11,059 bases of DNA, taken from contig JAFYBI010000355.1 of assembly GCA_017540285.1 (NCBI GenBank), forward strand, positions 1-11,059, given 5' to 3'. How positions within the stretch are numbered: the first letter of the stretch is position 1; every line of letters begins with the position of its first letter. A model generated the notes under the pieces. The model did no database searches. It had not been told where the DNA came from and was given only the letters and a program-made list of their open reading frames with translations. Positions 1-5,903 of this stretch are shown piece after piece. The translations under genes and the position numbers were made by a program. This stretch comes from Clostridia bacterium. GTDB taxonomy: Bacteria; Bacillota; Clostridia; Oscillospirales; CAG-272.

Positions 1-25
1 ACTTCCAGAGAGTTCCTCTTTTTGG

Positions 26-57
26 TTCTTTTTCTCCTCGATAAAGGAGAAAAAGAA
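26..57. repeat. 13-bp perfect inverted repeat (hairpin)
   Basis: Two arms of 13 bases (26-38 and 45-57) are perfectly complementary around a 6-base loop. The arms are a pyrimidine-rich run and its purine-rich complement. Neither strand has a uridine run right after the stem, so it is not a classical intrinsic terminator. It may be a transcript-end or processing hairpin for a gene beyond the left edge. The function is unknown. Confidence 0.6.
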
Positions 58-82
58 TGCCGAAAGCGCTATGGAAAGAGAC

Positions 83-122
83 GGCTGCCGCATTTCTCCG
101 TTTCTTGGAGAATGCGACAGCC
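83..122 (-). terminator. Probable terminator after the radical SAM gene
   Basis: Arms 83-99 and 107-122 pair over about 16 bp, with one bulged T and one mismatch, around a 7-base loop. The hairpin begins about 40 bases past the stop codon of the minus-strand radical SAM gene. Read on the minus strand it is followed by a weak pyrimidine run (GTCTCTTTCC). On the plus strand the following ATTTTCTT is also T-rich, so it could work in both directions. The imperfect U-tract keeps confidence moderate. Confidence 0.55.
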
Positions 123-160
123 CCATTTTCTTCATATTCTATATGATCTTTCATGACCCG

Positions 161-2776
161 TCACACGAACTCCGTGACGCCGTCCTCCAAAAAGAGCTTC
201 GTGCGGGTGATGACGTGCCAGCCGTCCTTGCCGGAGAGGCCGAATTCCCGCTCCACTGCCTGCACGATGTACTCGGGATTGAGGTAATTCGCCTGTTCCG
301 CCGCCGTGACGGCCGTGACGGTCAGGGTCCCCTCTCCCGCCTCCGCGCGCAGAGACTTCATCAGGGTCGTGATATCGACCTCCCGCTCGCCGCTCTTGGA
401 CTTCTTCATCATCACGACGGGGGATCGGAACAGCGCTTCGATCGCCGCAGCGGTCTCCGGGGACGCGTTCACGCGCTGCCATTCGATCCGGTTTTCCGCC
501 CATTTCACGTCGGTCAGCTTTCCCTTCTGTTCGTAGACCGCCGTGATCTCGATCCCGTTCGGCATCACCGCGGAAAGCCTTTCCATCACCTCCGCGTTGG
601 AGACGGCCTTCATGAGGCGGATGTCGAGGATCTCGGCCTCGCCGCCGCACCCGACGGACAGGGGCGTGCCGAACACGAGCTTCGGCTTCGGGTTGAAGCC
701 CTCAGAATAGTAGACCGGCAGCCCGGAGCGCACGATGGAGCGCATGACGGTCTTCGCGAGGTCGAGGTGGGAGATGTAGAGCATCGCGCCGAACTTGCGG
801 AACCGGATGCGGATCTGACGCGCGGGCTTCACCGGCGATTTCGCAGGCGCGTCTTCGACCGGTTTCTCCGGCGCGGCGCCTTCCTTCGTGATCCTGCCCG
901 CGCTGTCGGAGCTCTCGGGATGGCCGGGACACCAGCGGCAGTACTGCTTGTCGACGAGGCGGTTGACGCCGCATCCGGAACACTTCTCGCGGCAGCTCGG
1001 GGTGGCGATCGCCTCCTGCGCCTTGTGCCGTTCGGAGAGGAGGAAGGACTTCGTCACGCCGCAGGAGATCATGTCCCACGGGAGGATCTCGTCGTCCGGG
1101 ATGGTCCGGTTGGCATAGAACGCGGGATCGATCCCCGTCGCCGCGAAAATGTCCATCCAGCCGGCATAGGAGAAGGTGTCCTCCCACGCGTCGAACCGGA
1201 CGTGCCGTCTCAGCGCCTCCTCGAGAGCCCGCCCGAGCCTCCGGTCGCCGCGCGCGAACACCGCTTCGATGCGGGAGACGTCCGCGTCGTGGTAGTTATA
1301 GCGCACCTTGCGGTCGGTGATCTTCGAGGACAGGAACGCCTGCTTCTCCTCGAGCTCCTCCGGCGTGTTCTGCCGCTCCCACTGGAAGGGCGTGTGCGGC
1401 TTCGGGATGAAGCACGCGACGGACAGCGTGACCTGCGGCTGACGCGCCCTGTTGCGGCCCGGCGTGCGGTAGTATTCGTCCACCACGTGCGAGGCGAGCG
1501 TCGCGATCCCCTCGATGTCTTCATACGTCTCGCCCGGGAGGCCGTCCATGAAATACAGCTTGATCTGATTTTTCCCGGCCTCGTACGCGACGCGGCAGGC
1601 CCTCAGGATCTCCTCCTCGGTGATGTTCTTGTTGATGACGTCGCGCATCCGGGGCGTTCCGGCCTCCGGCGCGAAGGTCAACGTCGACGAGCGCACGGAG
1701 GAGATCTTCTCCATCAGCTCCTTCGTGAAGGAATCGGCGCGCATCGACGGCAGGCTGAGGTTGACCATGGCGTCATCGGTCCAGCCGAGAAGCCTGTCCG
1801 TCAGCTCGCTGATCTTGGTGTAGTCGGAGATCGAGAGGGACGAGAGGGAGATCTCGTCGTACCCGGAGTTTCGGATCATCGTCCGGGCGATGCAGTCGAG
1901 GGTCTCGGGCGTCTTTTCCCGCACCGGCCGGCACACCATGCCCGCCTGACAGAAGCGGCAGCCGCGCGTGCATCCGCGGAAGACCTCGATCGTCACGCGG
2001 TCGTGGACGGTCTCGATGTTCGGCATGACGGGGTTGAGCGGGACGGGGCAATGATCGAAATCCCCGATGACGCGCTTCGTCACGACGGCGGGGATCCCCT
2101 CGGCGTTCGGCGTGATCGCCGCGATCGTCCCGTCCTCATGGTAGGCGATGTCGTAGAACATCGGGACATAAAAGCCCTTCAGATCGACCGCGGCGCGATA
2201 GAGGAAGTCCCGCTTCGTGTAAGTCCCGTTCCCCTTCATTTCGAGCCAGAGGCGCGCGAGCTCGGGAAGCGCTTCTTCGCCCTCTCCGATCGAGAAGATG
2301 TCGACGAAATCGGCCATCGGCTCCGGGTTGTAGGAGCACGGACCGCCCGCCAGCACGATCGGCGCATCCTCGCCGCGCGCATCCCGCCGTGGTGGGATCC
2401 CCGCGAGGTCGAGCATGTTCAGCACGTTGGAGTAGCAGAGCTCGTACTGCATCGTGAAGGCCACGACGTCGAAGATCCCCACCGAATCGCCGCTCTCGTG
2501 GGTGAAGAGCGGGATCCCGCGGGCGCGCATCTCATCCTCCATATCGGTCCACGGCGCGTAGACGCGCTCGCACCAGACGCCCTCGACGCTGTTGAAGCGG
2601 TCGACGAGGATGCGCATGCCGAGGTTGGACATGCCGATTTCATACGTGTCGGGAAAGCAGAAGGCGACGCGCATGTTCACGTCGGCGAGGTCCTTCATAA
2701 CGCTGTTTGTCTCGCCGCCCGTATAGCGCCCGGGCTTCTGGACGTTGGCGATAAAGCTGCGGAGTTCTTCTCTCAT
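161..2776 (-). CDS. Radical SAM protein (TIGR03960-type) fused to DUF2344
   Basis: This 871-residue protein joins two parts often encoded together in Firmicutes. Residues 1 to about 620 are a B12-binding-type radical SAM protein of the YgiQ-like/TIGR03960 group. Residues 654 to about 840 are a DUF2344 (TIGR03936) domain. The [4Fe-4S]-SAM motif CTRGCRFC gives Cys269, Cys273 and Cys276. A second cysteine-rich patch (Cys595, 599, 602, 613, 616) may hold another cluster or metal. The domains are joined by a charged, Pro/Ala-rich linker (about 620-652). The start chosen is the ATG at 2774-2776, which has GAAGGG seven bases upstream; an in-frame ATG 12 codons earlier lacks a good ribosome site. The reaction is unknown; a role in RNA or ribosome modification is only suggested, by the family's usual closeness to RNase G and L21/L27 genes. 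Those are not visible here. It has its own promoter and appears monocistronic. Confidence 0.9.
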   Translation of the reverse strand: MREELRSFIANVQKPGRYTGGETNSVMKDLADVNMRVAFCFPDTYEIGMSNLGMRILVDRFNSVEGVWCERVYAPWTDMEDEMRARGIPLFTHESGDSVGIFDVVAFTMQYELCYSNVLNMLDLAGIPPRRDARGEDAPIVLAGGPCSYNPEPMADFVDIFSIGEGEEALPELARLWLEMKGNGTYTKRDFLYRAAVDLKGFYVPMFYDIAYHEDGTIAAITPNAEGIPAVVTKRVIGDFDHCPVPLNPVMPNIETVHDRVTIEVFRGCTRGCRFCQAGMVCRPVREKTPETLDCIARTMIRNSGYDEISLSSLSISDYTKISELTDRLLGWTDDAMVNLSLPSMRADSFTKELMEKISSVRSSTLTFAPEAGTPRMRDVINKNITEEEILRACRVAYEAGKNQIKLYFMDGLPGETYEDIEGIATLASHVVDEYYRTPGRNRARQPQVTLSVACFIPKPHTPFQWERQNTPEELEEKQAFLSSKITDRKVRYNYHDADVSRIEAVFARGDRRLGRALEEALRRHVRFDAWEDTFSYAGWMDIFAATGIDPAFYANRTIPDDEILPWDMISCGVTKSFLLSERHKAQEAIATPSCREKCSGCGVNRLVDKQYCRWCPGHPESSDSAGRITKEGAAPEKPVEDAPAKSPVKPARQIRIRFRKFGAMLYISHLDLAKTVMRSIVRSGLPVYYSEGFNPKPKLVFGTPLSVGCGGEAEILDIRLMKAVSNAEVMERLSAVMPNGIEITAVYEQKGKLTDVKWAENRIEWQRVNASPETAAAIEALFRSPVVMMKKSKSGEREVDITTLMKSLRAEAGEGTLTVTAVTAAEQANYLNPEYIVQAVEREFGLSGKDGWHVITRTKLFLEDGVTEFV

Positions 2777-2826
2777 ACCGGATCCCTTCAAAATACATGC
2801 AGGTACGCACAAGGTCGTTCGCGTTT

Positions 2827-2856
2827 AGTATAGCACGCCCGGCGCGGGTTTGTCAA
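2827..2856 (-). promoter_or_regulatory. Sigma-70 promoter of the radical SAM gene
   Basis: On the minus strand, TTGACA (2851-2856) and TATACT (2827-2832) are 18 bases apart. TG one base before the -10 box makes it an extended -10 element. Transcription would start near 2820, leaving a leader of about 45 bases before the ATG at 2776. The box lies just downstream of the ohrR terminator, so the gene is likely transcribed separately from ohrR. Confidence 0.85.
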
Positions 2857-2878
2857 GAGCGCGGGTGCGGGGGAAAAC

Positions 2879-2911
2879 AAAAAGGAGCGCGCGCTCATCG
2901 TCACACGCTCC
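2879..2911 (-). terminator. Intrinsic terminator of ohrR
   Basis: Past the ohrR stop on the minus strand, an 8-bp GC-rich stem (2904-2911 with 2884-2891, one G-U pair) is followed at once by TTTTTGTTTT. It ends the regulator transcript before the radical SAM promoter. Confidence 0.8.
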
Positions 2912-2918
2912 CGGCTGC

Positions 2919-3359
2919 TTATTCGTTTTCGAGGTTGGCGAGCAGCTTATACAGAAGATCGTACAAGGTCTTGGTCTCGTCCGCTTCGAGCTTCACGCGT
3001 CCGTTGATCTGTGCAGGAATGCCGACGGCCTTGTCCTTGAGCGCGCGGCCCTCGTCCGTCAGATCCACGTTCACCACGCGTTCGTCCTCCTTCGAGCGGG
3101 AACGGGCGATGAAGTTTTTCGCCTCGAGGCTCTTCAGAACCGGCGTCAGCGTGCCGCTGTCGAGGTGCAGACGCTTGCCCATCTCTTTTTCGGTGATCGG
3201 ATCGGTCTCCCAGAGGACCATCATCACGATGTACTGGGTGTAGGTGAGATTCAGGTCCGTCAGCATGGGGTGATACAGCTTGGTGACCTCGCGGGAGGCA
3301 GCGTAGAGGGGGAAGCAGATCTGCTTTTCAAGCTTCAGCGCGTCGTATTTCTTGCTCAT
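2919..3359 (-). CDS. ohrR: OhrR-type MarR family organic-peroxide sensor
   Basis: This 146-residue MarR-family regulator closely resembles Bacillus subtilis OhrR, which represses the peroxidase gene ohrA until organic hydroperoxides oxidise a single cysteine. The reactive cysteine falls at residue 15, inside KLEKQIC. Tyr19, Tyr29 and Tyr40 also sit where they do in B. subtilis OhrR; Tyr29 and Tyr40 are known there to hydrogen-bond the cysteine. The winged-helix DNA-binding part includes LDSGTLTPVLKSLE and a wing with RSKEDERVV. The ATG at 3357-3359 was chosen because AAGGA lies eight bases upstream. The ATG six bases earlier would leave only two bases of spacing and would shift the cysteine to 17. 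There is no second cysteine, so it is the one-Cys type. No ohr peroxidase gene is in the window, so the target must lie elsewhere or be another gene. It probably represses itself. Confidence 0.85.
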   Translation of the reverse strand: MSKKYDALKLEKQICFPLYAASREVTKLYHPMLTDLNLTYTQYIVMMVLWETDPITEKEMGKRLHLDSGTLTPVLKSLEAKNFIARSRSKEDERVVNVDLTDEGRALKDKAVGIPAQINGRVKLEADETKTLYDLLYKLLANLENE

Positions 3360-3381
3360 GTCCATGTTCCTTTGCTGATGA

Positions 3382-3412
3382 AATTGAAATTGAGATTCCC
3401 TTGGAATTATTC
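3382..3412 (-). promoter_or_regulatory. Candidate OhrR operators in the ohrR leader
   Basis: Two small palindromes lie between the ohrR start of transcription and its ribosome site. GAAT-T-ATTC is at 3404-3412, right at the predicted +1. AATT-GA-AATT is at 3382-3391. OhrR proteins of Firmicutes bind AT-rich inverted repeats containing AATT, so autoregulation is plausible. The assignment rests on position and symmetry only. Confidence 0.4.
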
Positions 3413-3419
3413 TATGATT

Positions 3420-3448
3420 ATTATATCACACATTTTCATGAAAAGCAA
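3420..3448 (-). promoter_or_regulatory. Promoter of ohrR
   Basis: On the minus strand a perfect TATAAT (3420-3425) with an upstream TGA gives an extended -10 (TGnTATAAT). A weak -35 TTGCTT (3443-3448) lies 17 bases away. The extended -10 makes up for the poor -35. Transcription would begin near 3412. Confidence 0.75.
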
Positions 3449-3552
3449 GGGGGTGTCGGCAATTCTTTGTCCGTTAATGAAAAAATCGTCATTTTCCGCG
3501 CGGCAGTCTCCGGCATGATTTTGAACACGGTGTAAACAATTCCTCCGCGCCC

Positions 3553-3581
3553 TTGACGCGCCGTCCGATCCCCTTTATACT
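3553..3581 (+). promoter_or_regulatory. Promoter of the GH16 lipoprotein gene
   Basis: TTGACG (3553-3558) and TATACT (3576-3581) are 17 bases apart, a near-consensus sigma-70 promoter. The start would be near 3588, giving a short leader that carries the strong AGGAGG ribosome site at 3609-3614. Confidence 0.85.
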
Positions 3582-3621
3582 GGAGGCAGACCATCCCATC
3601 AAACGACCAGGAGGTATTCCC

Positions 3622-4536
3622 GTGAAATTCATGATCTGTCTGTCACTCGTCTTCCTCGCCGCCCTGCTTCTTGCCGGCTGCGCCAAGGAACGTCCCGTGC
3701 CCACCCCCGCGGCCCCTTCCCCGGATGCGTCGGCTGTGCCCGGTGAGACTGACGCCCCGGAACCCGCCCCGGAACCCGAGCCGGAACCGGAGCCGGAACC
3801 GGAGCCCGCCGTCGAAGCGGAAGCCGCTCCCGAGCCGACCCTCACCGTCGGCGGCCGCACCTATACCCTCACGTTCGAGGACGATTTCGACGGCGACAAG
3901 CTCGACGCGAAGAAATGGGCGCTCTGCCCCGAGTGGAAGCGTCAGGACGTCGGCGGATACTGGCGGAACAGCGAGGTCGAGGTCCGCGACGGCAATCTCT
4001 GGCTCCGGGCGCGCATCGATGACGACGGGACGCCCGTCTCCGGCGCGGTCCGCACGCTCGGCTGCTTCGAGCAGGCATACGGCTACTTCGAGTGCCGCAT
4101 GATGTTCCCTGCGACGACCGGCTTCTGGGGCGCGTTCTGGATGATGTGCGGCAGCGTCGGCACGGAGGACGGCACGGCAGTCTCCGGCGCGGAGATCGAC
4201 ATCATCGAAAGCGGCGAATGCGCGCGCCGGGGCGTGAACCATGCGATCCACTGGGACGGGTACGGTTCGGCGCACAAATCGGTCTCAAAGGTCCTCGCGA
4301 AGCGCGCCGATCTCTACGAGGGCTGGCACACCTACGGCTTCCAGTGGACGGAGGACGCGTATATTTTCTACATCGACGGCGAGGAGACCTGGCGCACGTC
4401 GGAGCCCGGCATCTGCGAAAAGGCGGGCTACATGAAGCTGACGACGGAGTTCGGGTCCTGGGCCGCGCCGATCGTGCCGGAAGAGCTGCCCGACTTCTGC
4501 CGCGTCGACTGGGTGCGCGCGTGGACGGAGGGGTGA
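3622..4536 (+). CDS. GH16 beta-glucanase (laminarinase-like) lipoprotein
   Basis: This 304-residue protein starts at GTG 3622, seven bases after a perfect AGGAGG. That start places a short signal peptide in front of the lipobox LAGC, so Cys20 should be lipidated and anchor the protein to the outer face of the membrane. Residues 25-72 are a Pro/Glu/Ala-rich spacer with an EP repeat. From about 80 to the end is a glycoside hydrolase family 16 domain. The active-site signature EIDIIE gives the nucleophile Glu191, Asp193 and acid/base Glu196, in the ExDxxE spacing of bacterial laminarinases. Other family features include FEDDFDG near 86-91, the aromatic YGYFECR (153-159) and GFWGAFWMM (167-175). 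The likely substrate is a beta-1,3- or mixed-linkage glucan, but family 16 also includes agarases and others, so substrate is inferred. It has its own promoter, and no transporter or sugar regulator is next to it. Confidence 0.88.
   Translation: MKFMICLSLVFLAALLLAGCAKERPVPTPAAPSPDASAVPGETDAPEPAPEPEPEPEPEPEPAVEAEAAPEPTLTVGGRTYTLTFEDDFDGDKLDAKKWALCPEWKRQDVGGYWRNSEVEVRDGNLWLRARIDDDGTPVSGAVRTLGCFEQAYGYFECRMMFPATTGFWGAFWMMCGSVGTEDGTAVSGAEIDIIESGECARRGVNHAIHWDGYGSAHKSVSKVLAKRADLYEGWHTYGFQWTEDAYIFYIDGEETWRTSEPGICEKAGYMKLTTEFGSWAAPIVPEELPDFCRVDWVRAWTEG
3772..3807 (+). repeat. Short tandem repeat encoding the Glu-Pro linker
   Basis: Alternating Glu and Pro codons run through residues 51-62 of the GH16 lipoprotein. 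At the DNA level the unit is CCGGAACCGGAG, a 12-base period present about twice, flanked by variant copies. Such runs can change length by slippage in steps of whole codons, which would lengthen or shorten the spacer without breaking the frame. Confidence 0.75.
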
Positions 4537-4557
4537 GCCTCCTTCGCGAAAAAACTC

Positions 4558-4586
4558 TTGACAACGCTCCCCCGCCGCGGTATAAT
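4558..4586 (+). promoter_or_regulatory. Exact consensus sigma-70 promoter of the pduL-like gene
   Basis: TTGACA (4558-4563), a 17-base spacer and TATAAT (4581-4586) match the sigma-70 consensus at every position. The start would be near 4593, and a GGAGG site (4619-4623) lies ten bases before the ATG at 4634. This points to strong constitutive expression. There is no obvious U-tract terminator between the GH16 stop and this promoter, so some read-through is possible. Confidence 0.9.
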
Positions 4587-4633
4587 AAAAAGGATGAAGT
4601 TCATTTCCAAACAAACTCGGAGGTAATCCCATC

Positions 4634-5206
4634 ATGGCAAAAGTATTGGTTGAAACCAGCGCGCGTCACGTTCACCTGACGGAAGAGCACATTCAGATCC
4701 TGTTCGGCGAAGGCGCGACCCTGACAAAGAAGAAGGACCTCTCCCAGCCCGGTCAGTTCGCGTGCGAAGAGCGCGTGACCGTCGTCGGCCCGAAGAAGTC
4801 CATCGAACGGGTCTCCATCCTCGGTCCCGCCCGCCCCGCGACGCAGGTCGAGATCTCCTTCACCGACGCCCGCACCCTCGGCGTGGACGCTCCCGTGCGC
4901 GAGTCCGGCGACGTTGCCGGTTCCGCGGGCTGCAAGCTCATCGGCCCCGCCGGCGAGATCGAGATTTCCGAAGGCGTCATCATCGCAAAGCGGCACATCC
5001 ACTTCACGCCCGAGGACGCTGCGGAATTCGGCGTCGAGGACAAGCAGATCGTCTCCGTGAAGATCGATTCCGACGGCCGTTCCCTCATCTTCGGCGACGT
5101 CGTCGTGCGCGTCAGCCCGAAGTTCAAGGCCGCGATGCACATCGACACCGACGAAGCGAACGCCGCCTGCGCCTTCGGCCAGATCTGGGGCGAAGTGATT
5201 CTCTGA
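4634..5206 (+). CDS. pduL: PduL-type phosphate acyltransferase
   Basis: This 190-residue protein transfers an acyl group (acetyl or propionyl) between CoA and phosphate, the step before acetate or propionate kinase makes ATP. It carries the two PduL (PF06130) repeats. The dizinc ligands known from the Rhodopseudomonas palustris enzyme appear at matching spacing: His12 and His14 in ARHVHL, Glu73, His121 and His123 in KRHIHF, and His169. The protein begins straight at the catalytic fold, with no N-terminal targeting peptide of the sort that directs PduL into microcompartments. No shell, diol dehydratase or aldehyde dehydrogenase gene is nearby. A cytosolic role in place of Pta in acetate fermentation is therefore the best inference; many Clostridia use PduL this way. 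No kinase gene is adjacent. The gene has its own strong promoter and terminator, so it is monocistronic. Confidence 0.9.
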   Translation: MAKVLVETSARHVHLTEEHIQILFGEGATLTKKKDLSQPGQFACEERVTVVGPKKSIERVSILGPARPATQVEISFTDARTLGVDAPVRESGDVAGSAGCKLIGPAGEIEISEGVIIAKRHIHFTPEDAAEFGVEDKQIVSVKIDSDGRSLIFGDVVVRVSPKFKAAMHIDTDEANAACAFGQIWGEVIL

Positions 5207-5217
5207 CACATGCAGCG

Positions 5218-5252
5218 AAGAGGTGCGGTTTTTCATGCCGCACCTCTTTTTT
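5218..5252 (+). terminator. Intrinsic terminator of the pduL-like gene
   Basis: A perfect 11-bp stem (AAGAGGTGCGG, 5218-5228, with 5238-5248) and 9-base loop end in a run of six T. The T-run overlaps the stop codon of the convergent minus-strand gene at 5251-5253. Confidence 0.92.
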
Positions 5253-5769
5253 ACCAAAACCCGACTCTCCCGCACACGACGCGGCAGTCGGCGAGCATGC
5301 GTTCGGCCGTTCTGGCCGCAGCATCCTCCCGCGTGTCGTCAAAGCGCAGATCGAAGCCGGTGAGCGCCGGAGCGGAGCGGAAAAACAGCGCCCCGCCGGA
5401 CGGATCCATGCCGCATGCCGCATCCCGGACCGCATCCCGCGCGCGCCGCAGAGCGTTCTCTTCCTCCTTCGGCGGCAAAGCGAACTCCCCCTCCGCCCGG
5501 AGCGCCGCGATCACCCCCGCCGCGCTGTCCGGGTATCCCGGCGTCCTCATCCGGCGCAGGACGAGGGCCGCGATCCCCACCTCGGCCGCATAGGAGTCGC
5601 CGCCGTAGTTCGCCGCCAGCATCGATTCGAGATATGCCCGGTCCCGCGCCGTCAGCCGGACCTCTTCCGTTTGCTCGGTCGGGGCTGTCCCGGCCGGGCC
5701 CGTTGCGCGGACCTCGACCGGAAACAGCGCGGCCAGCGCCGCCAGCCACACGCAGACTGCTCGTTTCAT
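5251..5769 (-). CDS. Secreted SleB/CwlJ-like (Hydrolase_2) protein, active site apparently altered
   Basis: This small 172-residue protein has a signal peptide (residues 1 to about 21, probable cleavage after VRA) and a domain resembling the SleB/CwlJ cell-wall hydrolase family (PF07486). These cleave peptidoglycan, for example spore cortex during germination. Family-like features, in order, are an AEVGIAALVLRRM helix, the PGYPDSAAGVI segment, an ARDAV helix and DPSGGALFF. By hand alignment the usual GEARGE signature, whose first Glu is catalytic, becomes ANYGGD: an Asn sits at the catalytic position and an Asp replaces the second Glu. It may be inactive, bind without cutting, or use another residue. 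The start at 5769 was chosen because GGAG lies six bases upstream; the ATG four codons earlier has AAGGG almost touching it. It has no peptidoglycan-binding domain, unlike full-length SleB. The family call is moderately sure, activity unknown. Confidence 0.68.
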   Translation of the reverse strand: MKRAVCVWLAALAALFPVEVRATGPAGTAPTEQTEEVRLTARDRAYLESMLAANYGGDSYAAEVGIAALVLRRMRTPGYPDSAAGVIAALRAEGEFALPPKEEENALRRARDAVRDAACGMDPSGGALFFRSAPALTGFDLRFDDTREDAAARTAERMLADCRVVCGRVGFW

Positions 5770-5801
5770 CCCGTTCTCCATACCCTTTGTTTCACGCCGT
5801 T

Positions 5802-5834
5802 AGCATACCCGGAACATGCGCGGTTCATGCGCGG
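5802..5834 (-). promoter_or_regulatory. Possible promoter with direct repeats at the -35 position
   Basis: On the minus strand a weak -10 (TATGCT, 5802-5807) lies about 30 bases before the SleB-like start. In place of a good -35 there are two copies of CCGCGCATG (5826-5834 and 5815-5823), whose starts are 11 bases apart, about one helical turn. This arrangement fits an activator-dependent promoter, but no regulator is identified and chance cannot be excluded. Confidence 0.35.
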
Positions 5835-5870
5835 AAAAAACTCCCCCCGTTTGAATGCGGGAGGAGTTTT
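5835..5870 (-). terminator. Terminator of the SLH protein gene
   Basis: On the minus strand, arms 5858-5870 and 5837-5849 form a 13-bp stem with one U-G pair around an 8-base loop. The last base pairs lie in a run of six T (5840-5835). It lies about 35 bases past the SLH gene stop. The opposite strand also has a T-run after the stem, so it could act in both directions. Confidence 0.85.
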
Positions 5871-5903
5871 CGTTTGGATTGTCAATCGGGATCGTTCCGC
5901 CGC

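Noticed and set aside
71..2833. A 920-codon open frame on the plus strand, antisense to the radical SAM gene
   Set aside because: It lies opposite a well-supported gene, its translation is rich in Arg, His and Asp with no recognisable motif, and it has no ribosome site. It is explained by GC-rich codon use on the other strand.
3643..4275. A 210-codon minus-strand open frame over the GH16 gene
   Set aside because: The GH16 frame has a lipobox, a perfect ribosome site and the catalytic motif; the opposite frame has no family features.
4527..4542. GGAGG...CCTCC hairpin at the GH16 stop as a terminator
   Set aside because: The stem is five base pairs and is followed by TTCGCGAAAAA on the plus strand, with no T-run.
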